Source: Ascidia mentula | Taxonomy: Eukaryota > Chordata > Ascidiacea > Phlebobranchia > Ascidiidae | Assembly (NCBI GenBank): GCA_947561715.1 | Contig: OX387198.1 | Coordinates: 2,294,001 to 2,358,000 of the forward strand | DNA length: 64,000 bases | Reading direction: 5' to 3' | Shown: positions 1 to 12,700 of the stretch, in pieces | Position numbering within the stretch: position 1 is the stretch's first letter | Layout of the letters: every line of letters begins with the position of its first letter | Position numbers and translations under genes: made by a program | The notes under the pieces: generated by a model | What the model saw: only the letters and a program-made list of their open reading frames with translations | Database searches by the model: none | What the model was told of the DNA's origin: nothing

Positions 1-728
1 TTTAAAGACAAGGCACGACCGTCGCGCTCGGCTATTGACTGACCCATTGAAATGCTTAACCGTTTCGCTCTTGAAAGCCATTCCAATTAAAAGAAAGCGG
101 TTTTTGCAGTTCAACTCAAAATAGAGTGTTCTAATAATGTGCAAAATTTAATTTCGATTGAAGTTGAAACAAACGAATGGGAGACTGACAACCTGTTTAA
201 AGACAAGGCACGACCGTCGCGCTCGGCTATTGACTGGCCCATTGAAATGCTTAACCGTTTCGCTCTTGAAAGCCATTCCAATTAAAAGAAAGCGGTTTTT
301 GCAGTTCAACTCAAAATAGAGTGTTCTAATAATGTGCAAAATTTGATTTCGATTGAAGTTGAAACAAACGAATGGGAGACTGACAACTTGTTTAAAGACA
401 AGGCACGACTGTCGCGCTCGGCCATTGACTGGCACCTAACAATGCTTAGTCGTTTCGATCTTAAAGCCATTAGAATTAAAAGAAAGCGGTTTTTGCAGTT
501 TAACTCAAAATAGAGTGTTCTAATAATGTGCAAAATTTGATTTCGACTGAAGTTGAAACAAACGAATGGGGGACTGACAACTTGTTTAAAGACAAGGCAC
601 GACCGTCGCGGTCGGCTATTGACTGCGCACGTAGCAATGCTTAGTCGTTTCGATCTTAAAAGCCATTTAAAAGAAAGCGGTTTTTGTAATTCAACTCAAA
701 ACAGAGTGTTGTAATACTGTGCATAATT
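1..728. repeat. Tandem repeat, 195-bp period, about 3.7 copies
   Basis: Units begin at 1, 196, 391 and 585, each opening with tttaaagacaaggcacga and running through a shared body to gtgcaaaattt. The first copies differ at only a few positions; the fourth is more diverged and stops near 728. The array continues off the left edge of the window. No unit holds a convincing reading frame or a transposon end, so this looks like a minisatellite or satellite block. Confidence 0.9.
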
Positions 729-2269
729 TTGCATCGCAGGATAGTGAAGGACAAGTCTTTCCAAAATTGTAAAAGAAAACGTAAACGTGATGGAAAGGCC
801 TTTGTGTGGTTTTATAGTTGCTACTAAACATCTGTTTTTAGGAAATGGGGCGAGATCAGTTGTTTTTAGAGTGATGATTTGCAAATATTAACGTCATATG
901 CGCAGTATTTGTCCCGTACACAAATTCTACATCCCTTTGACACACACACTGTGATTAATTGGGACTGTCCACCGACCTCGCTGTAGTTCGTCCCTTATGG
1001 ATTTTCCACAGCGTGTGGTCACAGTTCGGCAAGTCAACGCACCGCATACCTCACATGTTCATAAAAGAAAATTTGGCGCTATCTGGCCTTGCCGCGGCTT
1101 GTGGGAGAGAAGCCGGTTGGCGGGAAAGTTTTTCAAAGTACCGTTGGATTCCTCTCGGGAGGGATATATTATTGGTATTGGCTGCGAGTCAAATCAAACT
1201 TATGGGTATCCTCCAGTCTTTCACATGTCAGAAACAGAAATAGCATCAGATGATATTATAGTATTATACTATGATAGCATACCCTTACAACATATATTTT
1301 GTTTGGTTCTATTTAGCAAATGTTGTGTTTGTTGTTGGCCTTTAGTGTACTTGGATTGTTTTGCAGATTAATCGTTTGTAAATGGCTTTGGTGTGAAATT
1401 ATTTGTTTGTTAAGTTCAAAAGTTCCATGAGAATCATTTTGAAAAGCAGGACAAGGAACCTACAGAAAGTAAAGGTAATTTAACTTTATCGTTGTATTGT
1501 ATATATTGCTATTTTTCATATTTCATGTACAGTTACGTTGGTTCCAAAATTATGAAAGACATGTGTTTTAAATCTTACACCAAAACCTGATTTTCAGATA
1601 TTCTATTTTCTCTGCGGTACTTCTGGGAATGTGGAAAAAAAACACCCACAGAACAAATGAATAAGTAGGTGCTGGTTTTGTCTGGATACTATAATAATGA
1701 ACTTGTAGCGGATTGTTTAAATCAACTATAGGGTGTTAAATTATAATTATAGAGTACAAAAATCTTTTTTCCAGATAATACTTGCTATGCGTATAACATA
1801 TTATGTCCCGGTACTGCAGTACATGTCACGGCTTGTTTAATGCACTTTAAAGTTAAATTTCCATTTTTACAGGAGCTTGCCGAAAAACTACATTCTGCCC
1901 CCAAGAAATCAAAAGGAAGTGGGTTGTTTTTTTAAGCATGCACCGAGAAGGCAATGCGGAGAGAAAGGCAATGTGGCGACTTTTAAAGGGTATGTTTTTG
2001 TGTAAATTTTAAAACTGTGTCTTAGTGTGTGACACTGCTGTATAAAACTTTAATTATATTGATTGGTGATATTCTTGCTTTGTTTTTGCAGTACCCCTAT
2101 TCCAGCAGCGGATTATACGACACCACTGTCTTCATATTGACGGATTTAGCATAGTATTGTTGTGCTGGGATTATTTTAATAAATTATTTTATGTTGACAA
2201 ACTGCAGGTGGTGCTTATTGTGCAGGCGTTGGTAAGATAAATCAAAAATTATTAATTAACAAAATCTAA
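729..2269. other. Unassigned region, no supported gene
   Basis: There is one open stretch of about 124 codons on the plus strand at 997-1371 and short open pieces near 1872-2000 with AG/GT edges. I recognise no family in their translations and see no repeat of them elsewhere in the window. They could be exons of an unknown upstream gene or chance frames. Confidence 0.4.
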
Positions 2270-2760
2270 ATATTTTGAAAGGTATATCTGGCGTTGAAAG
2301 GAACGTTTCAAAATCGTCAGATCGGTGTCAGATTAGACGTTAATTGCAACGTTAGCCCAACGTTCCGAAACTATGACTAAACAACGTCACAGTAATCAAT
2401 GTTTTTACGTTAAATAAACATTCGCGTCAACGTTTTATAGACGAATCCTGTGACGTAAAATGTAACGTAAAACAAATGTCCTTTCGCGACGTAAACAGCT
2501 ACGTCAGGAAAACATCGTTTAGAGTCGACATTTCTACGTAAACATAACGTTGTTACGAATGTCCAGCCAACGTTGGTTTTGAACGTTACTGTACAGAACG
2601 TCATTTCTACGTATGTGGTTGACGTTTTTGAAAACGTTTTGAAGACGTAGTTTCGAGTCGACAGATTTACGTAAAAAAAACATTCCGACACTACGTAGAT
2701 TAGACCAAAACGCAACCCGAAATCTACGTAGAAATTACGTCAAATTGTTTGCTGGGTCGT
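2270..2760. repeat. CGT/ACG-rich interspersed repeat, MITE-like
   Basis: About 490 bases crowded with aacgtt, acgtaa and tctacgta words on both strands, far richer in CpG than the flanks. It ends at 2760 with tttgctgggtcgt, whose reverse complement resembles the CCCAGCAAAC ends of CpG-rich palindromic non-autonomous elements common in aquatic animals. The minus-strand frame at 2410-2715 is a by-product of the repeat. Family assignment is uncertain. Confidence 0.5.
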
Positions 2761-3479
2761 AAACACAGGCAATTCAATGTCGCTCATTCATGTCCCTTGC
2801 GCGTCAAACCAACAGCGAATCTTGATGTACTTTATTATATCCTTGTTTGTGTATTATAATTTTTAGGTGTTGTGTTTTGTGTTACAATAACATTAGGCCT
2901 GTAACAGCAGGATGTTCGAGTTTTTTTTACAATGCAAATTTATGTAGGGGGTTATTTAAAACGTCTACACAAAATATTAACACTGCCGTATATCTGACTC
3001 CTGATAAAAAGGCTAGGCTATATACTCTCTAACCCAAAGTCAATCTGTTAGTTTAATGCATAAATAACATTCGCACGAGTATTACAATAAAACGTTACAA
3101 ACCGCGCATACTGACGTCTCTGTTTGTTAGGCTTGAAAATTATCGACTTAATGTCTTGACTTAATAACTCGGAAGGACTCTATTTTTTACCTAAAGATGT
3201 GGTGGCTTATATAATAAATGCATACAGGGTCGTTTGAGTTCGGACCAATTCGTGACTCATTTGAAAAGGCAGCTTGTTGCTGGAAGTTGTCACAAAATAG
3301 GTCGGCCGGATATTTAGTTGTCTTCCGTGCAAAACAAATGAATAGCACGCTCGTCGTAAATGAGTTGATATGGTTTCGTGGCGTGATTAGTATTCGACGT
3401 TATTAAAAATACAGTTGATGCCACAAAAACACAACATAACATACGATAAATACGACGTCGGATACATGCGTATCAGCGT
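2761..3479. other. Unassigned AT-rich region
   Basis: Only short unconvincing frames (2847-3032, 3218-3406). I see no repeat, RNA gene or recognisable domain here. Confidence 0.4.
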
Positions 3480-3604
3480 TGCATGCAGTTAAAAATTTCG
3501 GTTTCTGCCCAATTTTGCAAAAATATTCGGCCGAAACAGAATAATTATAAAAACCTTAGTTTCGGCCGAATAAATTTGGCAAACCGAACTTTCGGTGCAT
3601 CCCC
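3480..3604 (-). mobile_element. hAT-like end or MITE, about 125 bp
   Basis: In reverse complement this reads ggggatgcaccgaaagttcg followed by repeated ttcggccgaa words. It is almost identical to 36975-37103 in the other orientation, and both copies stop at the same tgcatgcaac. The outer gggatgcaccgaa resembles hAT terminal inverted repeats. No second terminus was found, so it may be a small MITE or a solo end. It lies just upstream of the kinase gene. Confidence 0.55.
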
Positions 3605-3740
3605 AGTGGTTCTGTTCCCCCTTTTTGCTTTCGTTTGGTTCCTTTTCGAAACCACCACCGCCATTTTGAAAAGGGAAAGCAAAGAGGAACAGTTTTTTTT
3701 TCGTTTCCCGGCGTCCTTTCTGTCGCAATTAGATGGTAAT

Positions 3741-6700
3741 ATGTCTTCTGTGGAAGAGGTATGTTTTGTTTCATTATCATTATGTTACCGGGGTAGCAGC
3801 CTACATCACCTTATGTTTTTGATCAGTAATATCAGCAATAACAATCCATTTTGTATGTTTTTGTAGTTACCTTTTATCCAAGCCGGGGATATTTTATGTG
3901 ACGAATTGAACTATGTTGCTGGAAGTGGTGGATCCGGTGACGTAATAATTGGTTACCATGTTGGTTTGGAGCAATTTGTCGCCGTCAAAGTAATCAAAGT
4001 TGTTGGTCGTCACAGTGAAGAACTCTTTAAAAAAACGTAAATCCAGTATTCATGATACACTACTGTAACTGTTTTGTTTGACAATAATTTACTGTTGCAG
4101 AATTGGTGAAGAGCTGGAAAACCTGCAAAAACTAAATCATATCAACATAGTGAGTGTTTATGGTTGGACCAAATGGCCATTTGCCTTAGGGATTGTCATG
4201 GAGTTCTGTAAAGGGGGGAACCTTTTGGAACTGTTGCTGAATTTCTCGATCAGTTTGGGATTTCCCTTGCGTGTCCGGTTTTTACTGGATGCTGCAGAAG
4301 GTCTCAAAGCTTGCCATGGTTTACCTCTGAAGAGAATGATTCACGGAGATGTCAAGCCTGAAAATGGGTTGCTTACCAAAATTCTGCTCCTGAAACTGTG
4401 CGACTTTGGAAATGCGGAACTCACAACCATAACTGGATTGACGACAAAGAATCCTTCTACAAGAAGCAAGAAGGAAAGACCTCAACACACACCGATGTAC
4501 ACGGCACCTGAAAAAATTGAAAACTCTTTCATGAAACCAACAAAAGAACTTGATGTTTATGCTTTCGGTGTGATGGCCTTTACTGTCGTGGTTAGGGCAT
4601 TGCCATACTCCACCGACAACCTAAAAGCTTTACTAGACTCCATTAAGGAAGGGACTAGACCTAACTGTTTAGTAATAGAAGAACTGAAGCAAAATCTTAA
4701 TGAAAGCGACAGAGCAATCGTTGAAAACCTGGAGCAACTATTGAAGCAGTGTTGGGATCAAGATCCATCTAAACGACCAAACATGATCGAAATCTGTGAG
4801 AGATTGCAGCAACTTCTTGACCAGCAAAGTCCGGAAGTGATCGAGCAACAAGTGGAAGATGTTGTCAGGCAGATGAACATGAAAGATCCCTTTCTTGTCA
4901 ACGATGACAAGCTGGTTTCCCTTAAATGGTATTGTGCAAGAACCCGAAGATTCCAAGGTTTGTTCTGAAAATTACACCAACTAGAAAAAATTTAGAAATT
5001 GACTCATAATTTGCTGGCTTGTGTCTGTTGTATTATGTGAGCCCTTTCTTTCCCAGCACCCAACAATCTTCCAACCTTTAATGATGCCAAGAAAGATCAT
5101 TCATCTACTGACAAGAAACCAGTTTTAGGTGATTCTGTTCAAGTCCCATCATCTTCTGGATTGGCGTCAAAAGTTAATCGAGATCGTCAGGATCAACAAC
5201 ATTTGGGAGGTATATACAGCATCAATGAGTTAGTGAAAAAATAATGTCAGACAGAAAACAATATAAAATCATCCCTCGAACACTGGGTTGGGAACCACTG
5301 GTTTAAAAGTTATGTACTAATCTTAAACTTTTAATTTCCTTAAAGTACAATAAGACTGTATTAAATCAAGTAATATTGTTTGCATCAAATTCAGGACATA
5401 TTTTACTTGGAAGAGGTCCTTCTTTTCAAGTTCCTCTTTACCATAACAATGCAATCCGACAAAACACAAGTTCATCAGCTCCACCACAGCAAAGAGGTAG
5501 AATTAAAGAAATTTGCATCCACTCCATATATTATCTACTTCCTGTATAAAGATTTTACTTTTGTGAGTAGTGGAAGTTCCTATAATACTGTCTCCAGTTA
5601 CCCACCAAGGAATGATCCCATAGTATTCACCAATCCAACACAACAACATCTGAATACTGTGCAAACTTTACAAACAGTTGTGAACTGCAATAAGATTGAT
5701 AGTAGAAGTCGCACAGAAATGCAAGACATGTTTAGTCCAGTATTGTGTAAAAATTTGTTTTGTCTTAAATTTGAAAACACAAACAAGAATGGTTGGTCCT
5801 GGGGTGCTCGCCAATGTAAACTCAGTTATGCCATGAGGCAACCGGTGATGCATTGGGGGCAAATTTATGGTTGAATGAGCAGGGAGACATGTGCTGTTGC
5901 CAGGGCGATTTTCGGCTTGTTTGGTGCAGTTTTAGTGCACTTTTTGACTTTTTCATTCAGGTAGTCATTTTGTGCTTGGTGTTGTCGAAAAGTTAGTTGA
6001 AAAAGCATCAAAATGTTCAAGAGGACATAGCTTAAAATCACAAACAGGTATAGATTCAACTAAGAATCAATGTGAAAGTTACGTGGAAATGCAAAAAAGG
6101 ACACATGGGCATGCATGTGTAGCAAATGTCTATTTCACATTTTTTTCTCCGAAGTCGTTTTATTTGAAATGTTATGTCAAAGCGAAAACAAGATTTACAA
6201 CAAAAAACTATGCAGTGTTTTCATTGCAATTTGTCACACAAAAAACTTTGTACCAATCTTGTCCACTGTAAATATTGTAGTGCCAGACTGCATTATTATA
6301 GCAGTCAATATAGGAAAGTAAGTATACTTACTGGGTTTTAAAATTAAATTTGTCCTGGTAGCGGTGTACTTTCATCATCGATCTTGCGATAAAGCACAAA
6401 ACCTCAGTTAGTGTTTCACACAACCATATTGTGATCCAATAAATATATGCCCACGAGTCTTATGTATTATTCGGGGTTGCATGAATAATAAAACTATGCT
6501 CATATTCAGCGAATCTATTCGGGTTCGGGTTTGCTTGGCACATCCCTAGTTGACATTAGCAATCTATTCTCATTCAGCTTTGAAAAGAAAATCAAGCAAT
6601 GACATTCCAAGCGCTTCCAGTGACAGCAAGAAAAAAAAAAAAACTAATGAAGATGGAACATCACGAAAGGAAGAAGCAGGTGAAAAAATAAAACTTACGA

Positions 6701-9700
6701 CCTCCGTCATATATATTTTGATATTGTTAACGGAGGGCACCTGTTATGACATCACAAACTAGTGATTGTGGTAAACATAATATAAATAAATGTAAATTCA
6801 TGTTATATCACTTCCAAGACACTGAACAGCATCCAACCACCTCTCATGATGAAACCCATGATCATTTTTCAAGTTATGAACAGATAAATGCAGGAAAAGT
6901 TGTGCAGGGACGACAACAAACAGGTAACGCTATGTGTGTAAAATTTTTATACTGAAAACAATTTGAATAAACTGTATCTGCTGTTGGTATGCTACTGATA
7001 GTGGTAAACATTGCATTACAGTGAAGCAATTACTTTCCTAGGGTTTTAAGTTAAATTTATGTAAGACAATACATTGGCAATCACTTTTGAAAGAAGCCTT
7101 TTTCCTTGCCAAGCCTTAAAAGCTACATAATACACTTTTTGGTACAATGTTATTAACAGCTTCAGTTAGTTTAGTGTTTCCCAACCGGTAGTACCACTAG
7201 TGGTACGCAAAAGCATTCCAGGTCGTACGCAAGTGCCTTTCCGTAATTTGCGGATATAGTTCAAATTAAAAAAATTGCAAGTGATCTAAAAATGTTTGTT
7301 ACTTCATCCCCTAGGTTACTTTGTAAATTTGTTTTACCTCCAAGTGAACTGGTCTAAAACTAATGCAGAATGTGATGTGTTTATTTTATTTAAGGAAACA
7401 CAACATCAGCTGAGGTTAACATGGATGGTGCAAAAGAAGAACATGCAGCCACCAGACACAATCAGCAACATTATGAAGGTACAAACAACATAAACACATA
7501 TTTTCGTGAATAGTATATGAAGATACTGATATCAGGTTGCAAAAATACTGTGCAACCCACAATAGCTTCAACATCCACCTAAGACAACACAGAAATCATG
7601 TACATATACTTTAATTGTGGTAAGGTAGGATTGCTTGCGGCAAAGGCTTCTGTTTGGCGATGTAAAAAATAAGCATGTTTAGTCTGAACTAAACAAGTGT
7701 TTTTGATGATGGCAAATAAATGTGGTTGTCTGGCAATTTGTTTGTATTAATGTAACTTGCCTAGGATCTTAAGTTCACACTTCACTGAGATCTATAATTG
7801 TATTTCTTATTTAGACTTTTACAAAGCTTAGTTTTAACATTTTTATACAATGTATATATGTATATTATACATTGATTGATAGGGCCCAGAAAATAATTTG
7901 CTTTGCCCCCAAAAATGGACACTGTATCGGTTTTTCCCATTATATTTTTTTGATCTTGTAATGTTTTGATCTTGTAATTGCTTAAATAATGGTGAAAGCC
8001 TTCAACATCCTTGGAATGGCAATGGTCATGTTTTGCATGTCACTACAGCACAGCAATGTGCACAAACTATACCGCAGAAGCAACAAGCAGGTATTTTTAA
8101 AGCTGAAAATACTATTGTGAAGTTGGCACACTGTTAAATTGTGTAAGTCTGTCCATTTAGCTGGAAACTGTGGGTAGTAGTTTAATGTGGATGAGGTCTG
8201 TCGATCAAAAAATGTCACTTTCTGCAACTCAATTATCATAAGTGGTTGCATTACTTTTGTGCCTTACAATACGAGTTTTATTAAAATAGTAGTTATGCAA
8301 GTGTATTTCTTATCATAATCAATATAATAATTATTGTGTAGTATTAGTTTGCCTCTAAATATTTGCTTCTCAAATGTAGACTCTGCTTTGAACACTGGTG
8401 AACCTGAAAGTTACCACAATCCTGTCAGCAATACTACAGAAAACTTCATTCCAGCAAATCAATCTTCAGTTAATGCTAATGATTTACCACCACAAACAGG
8501 TATTTCACATTGCTGCATTTCTATATGTACAGAAAGGACATTTTGTATCATAAGCCAAATTGAACAACGTTAAACCTTACAGTAGGTTTAAATTGAAAAT
8601 CATGCCAACATAAACAAGACATGCAAACCGGCTCATTTCGATCTGTGCTTGTTTTTTTGTTTTTTTTTGTGTTCACAGACACAGATAATATTCGAAAAAA
8701 GGAAATTAGCTTTTAGGTTTGTCTGCAAATACAGCTATGTAATTTTTCTAAAGTGTAAGATCCATGTCGATTTCAAATTTGAGTTGTTTTTTTATTGATG
8801 TTTAATGCAGGTTTTATTTCAGTGGGCGGAAATTTAAATCTCTTGACTGGAAACGATGCCTTTACTGCAAACAATTCAACACAGCAACCACAACTTATGC
8901 AATTTTTTCCATCAACAACAGGTATTTTAAAAAATCTTGGAAATTTGGCTAGGTGGTAGAAGAAGAAATGAACAATTAAGGCTCAATTTTTGCCTTTTTC
9001 ACCATTCTAAGTTTTCAACATGCAAAGCCACTGTTCGACACCCGTGGCGTGAAACAATGTTGAGTTACCGATATTCAGGAACATGAACAGACCAACGCCA
9101 TTGTCCTTAAAGACCATAAATTGAATTACTTTAATAACTTAATTATCGGTCATGCCAATCTTGCAGCATTCACATCGATCTTACTAGTTTTCTTTTTTCA
9201 ATGACTGGCATATAGATGCTGGTGGAAAAGTGGTTCAAAAAAATTGGTGCCAGTAGAAGTCATTTAATTGCAAACCGCAAATAATTATTTGGGGAGAAAT
9301 TTGTATTTCGAGTCACTATTAAACAACAGCATTTACCTGAATGGTTACGTAGTGTTGAAAACTTAATGCGGTCATCGTTTGCTATGCTGGGATCCTCATC
9401 CAAATTGATTTTGTCTCTTTAGATGGCTAAATAAATTCAACCGCAATAAATTCTTGTACAAAATCCATGCAAACACCAGCCAGCACTTGCTTTACGTTCA
9501 GTGAATAAGCGCGTTATGTTTAAAACTTACCATTTACCAAACACGTGGCAAGGTTGCCAAACATCTTGCTTTGTTATGAAACAAAGACCGTTTTTCGTTC
9601 AATTGGACCTATTTAATGAAACATCTCAGCCTACAACATGCAGGTTATTCTTTTGTTTTGTTGCTATTTCAACATGTATTTTAAACTTATGTAAGTACAA

Positions 9701-12700
9701 GAATCCTATAATGGAAATAAGCCTGGTCGTTCTCATAGGTTAGTTACCACATAAGGCATTTTTACTATTCAACATGCACGAAAATCTTTACTTAGGATTT
9801 TTGACACGCAATAAAAAACGACGGCCTGAACAATAAAGATAAAAATCTGCATTATCAAAAGCCTTAACTTTCAAGTTCCTTATCGCCAATTTAATCCACA
9901 TGCTAGATATGTATAATTTTTGCGAGCCCCATCAGAGCACTTAATCTACTAAGTTAATTTTTGGCATAAGCTTAAATAATGAAAACTACTTCCATCCACA
10001 TGTCATTGTGTACATATTTGAAGAGTTATAAATTTCTTTTTTGTGTAGATTCTACTTTCTGTAATGGTGGAAGTTCCTATAATACTGTCACCAGTGTCCC
10101 ACCCAGAAATGGTTCTTTGATTACCGCTAACCCAACACAACAACATGGGGATACGGTGCAAACTTTACAAACAGGTATTAACTTAAAATTATTAAGCTTA
10201 AAGCCAAAAGTCACACAGAAATGCAAGGAAGAAATTTTCTCCAAAATGGTATATAAAAATATGCAGTGAATTCATTGCAACTTTGTGACACGAAAAAATC
10301 TTTATGTTAATTCATTTGTGCAACACCTTTTCTCATGTCTTTTTTTTAGTGTCATGCAATGAGGCCATCAGTCCATCCTAGCAAATTTGTTAATATCAAA
10401 AACTAAGCGAAGAGTATTGACATGGAAAGATGTTTTTAGTCCCTGTTCACCATCTTTTTTTGTATTGATATGATGTAACATTTATTATGTTTCCAAAAAC
10501 AGAATTCAGTGCAAACCATGTTGAAATTGCCAATAACCCAACAAGCTTTGGTGAATACAAAACAAGCAGTGATATTTCTACGAGGCAATCAGATGCTGCA
10601 ATAGTATTGATGCAACTTTCAGGTAAGTTTTCTTGTAAACAAACACTGATTAGTAAATGTGACAAAAAATTTGACGTTCTTTTGTTTCTTTGGGTTTTTT
10701 TGCACACGAACCTTTATGTGACCCTACCTAGGCCTAAATGTTTTCATTTTTTTTGAAAATCTGTAAAGTCTTGTATCGTATTCACTAGATTGTAAGCCAC
10801 AGCTTGTAAAGTTTTTTAACCTATCGTTTCCGCGGTGTTCAATCGAGGGCAGCTTATATTCGTGGGTGGCTGTGGCTGTGGCTGTGTTTCTCAGTTTCAA
10901 TGAAATTCACCTTTCACTTGCTCTGCCTTACCAATACGTTTTATCAAACGCAGTTATCAGCGTACCTGACAATTTCAATGGACAGATTTGTTGACAATTA
11001 TTGTTATAGGGCACCTAAGGTTGCCTATGACATTTACATGTGGCTTAAATTCGAAGGCGGCTTATATTAACTTTTGATCACCGTCACAATCGATTAAATA
11101 AGGTTGTACATTCTCAAGTCTATTTGGACTAGTTTTTTCACAAAATCACCAACTTGCTTAACACTAACATGACAAAAGTATGAAAATATATTTTTGTGAA
11201 ACCTATTCAAGGTATTGAAGAGCCTGCAACTACTCCCTATAGCCCAAGGTTCACTGAACTATTCAATAGTCAACAAGACAACACTTGGAATATTATCCGG
11301 GGAGCAATACAACAAACAGGTAATTTCACTGTTTATTACAAGCCCATTGATGTACATAACAGAAATGCAAAGTTATATTTTTTAAAATTACAAAACATCA
11401 CCTAGGGTGTAGCTTAGATTTACTTTTGTTTAATCACTTTCAAGGCACTGAACAGCATCAAACCTCTTATGATGTAACCCATAATCAGTTTTCAAGTGAT
11501 GAACAGATAAATGCAGGAAAAGTTGTGCAGGGACGACAACAGCAAACAGGTAATAAAAACAATTTGAAGAAAACTGTATCTGTTGTTGGTAACCCCTAGG
11601 AACAGACTGCTAGCACCCCCTTTTTGACAACTACTAGTATTGAAACATGAATAAGTTGTCATGTAAGAGAAATGTAGGAATACCATTTAACAGAAATGCA
11701 AGCAATGTAAAATGCTTCAAAGAAAGCTGTTGATTATACAGTGGATATAACATTTTATAATTAAATACCACTGTATCGGGAAAAATGAACATTTAGGACT
11801 TTCAAATATCACATATTTCGTGACAAAACATACATGGTTTTACAGCACATTTGTTGTTTTATGACATCACAAATAACGGCATTGACGTGTATATTCTGTG
11901 ATTTTTCACTAAACCTAATCAAAATCCCTTTCTGATAAATTGTAAAACATTAAAAGTACGAAATCTTAAATTTATTTTTCCAATATGTCCCCTTTTTTAA
12001 AAAAATACACGTTTACCACTCTTTAGCGCTACCAAAAAAAATCCCCCGAAACACTGACACTTTGAATAGACCGCCAGGGTATGTGATGGTGGGAGGTTGG
12101 GTTTATTTATGTTTAAATTAAATAAATTGTTTTTATTTCAGATGAAAACATCCAAACTTTTTGGATCCAAACTTACGTGAATTTGTTGAAAAAACATAAA
12201 TATTTGGAAGCAAATGAAACAAGAAACCAACTTTTAAGGTTGCTTGAAGGTCGTTGGGTAACTGAGGAAGTTTTGAGAATAACTGGAGATATAAAGAGAA
12301 GAGAGGGAAAATGTTTGGAATCGATTTTATTTTTCGATGTTGCGTCTGAACTTTATGTCAAATGTGGTGGATGGAAAACGGTGAAAGGTGTGAGGGGATG
12401 TGTTTGGGGTTTGTATCTGACATGCGGAGGTTTGATGAAAACATCGGATTTGAATCAAAAACTTGAAAACAAACGAATAATTAGTGGTTATGTGATCCCA
12501 CTCATGGAAACGATCAGACTCAAAGTGTATTATGTCAAAAACGTGGAAGAAGGATTTAAATGCGACAATCAAGTGTGGTGTTTGCTCGGGATTGGGTTGA
12601 GTCAACGTTTAATCGGAGATTATTCGTCCAGTGAATCAACAATTAATCTTGGACTTGAAATGATGAGAAAACGGTTTGGTGAAAACTCAGCAAAGCATAA

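Noticed and set aside
148-533. Minus-strand frames of 95 and 75 codons
   Set aside because: They lie entirely in the 195-bp tandem repeat and repeat with it; no domain.
2410-2715. Minus-strand frame of 101 codons
   Set aside because: By-product of the CGT-rich repeat, where the usual stop words are depleted; Tyr/Val/Thr-rich repetitive product.
4078-4100. ATG at 4078 as the start of the kinase
   Set aside because: It lies in the intron: the exon 3867-4036 supplies the Gly-rich loop and VAVK lysine and joins in frame at the AG ending 4100.
7861-7900. Promoter-like tatata runs in linker introns (also near 27165 and 43140)
   Set aside because: Shared by all intron copies and simple in composition; nothing suggests initiation there.
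9501-9743. 80-codon frame in a gene 1 intron, also at 44787-45014 and 52505-52732
   Set aside because: No splice context; the copies exist only because the intron was duplicated, and their starts and lengths differ.
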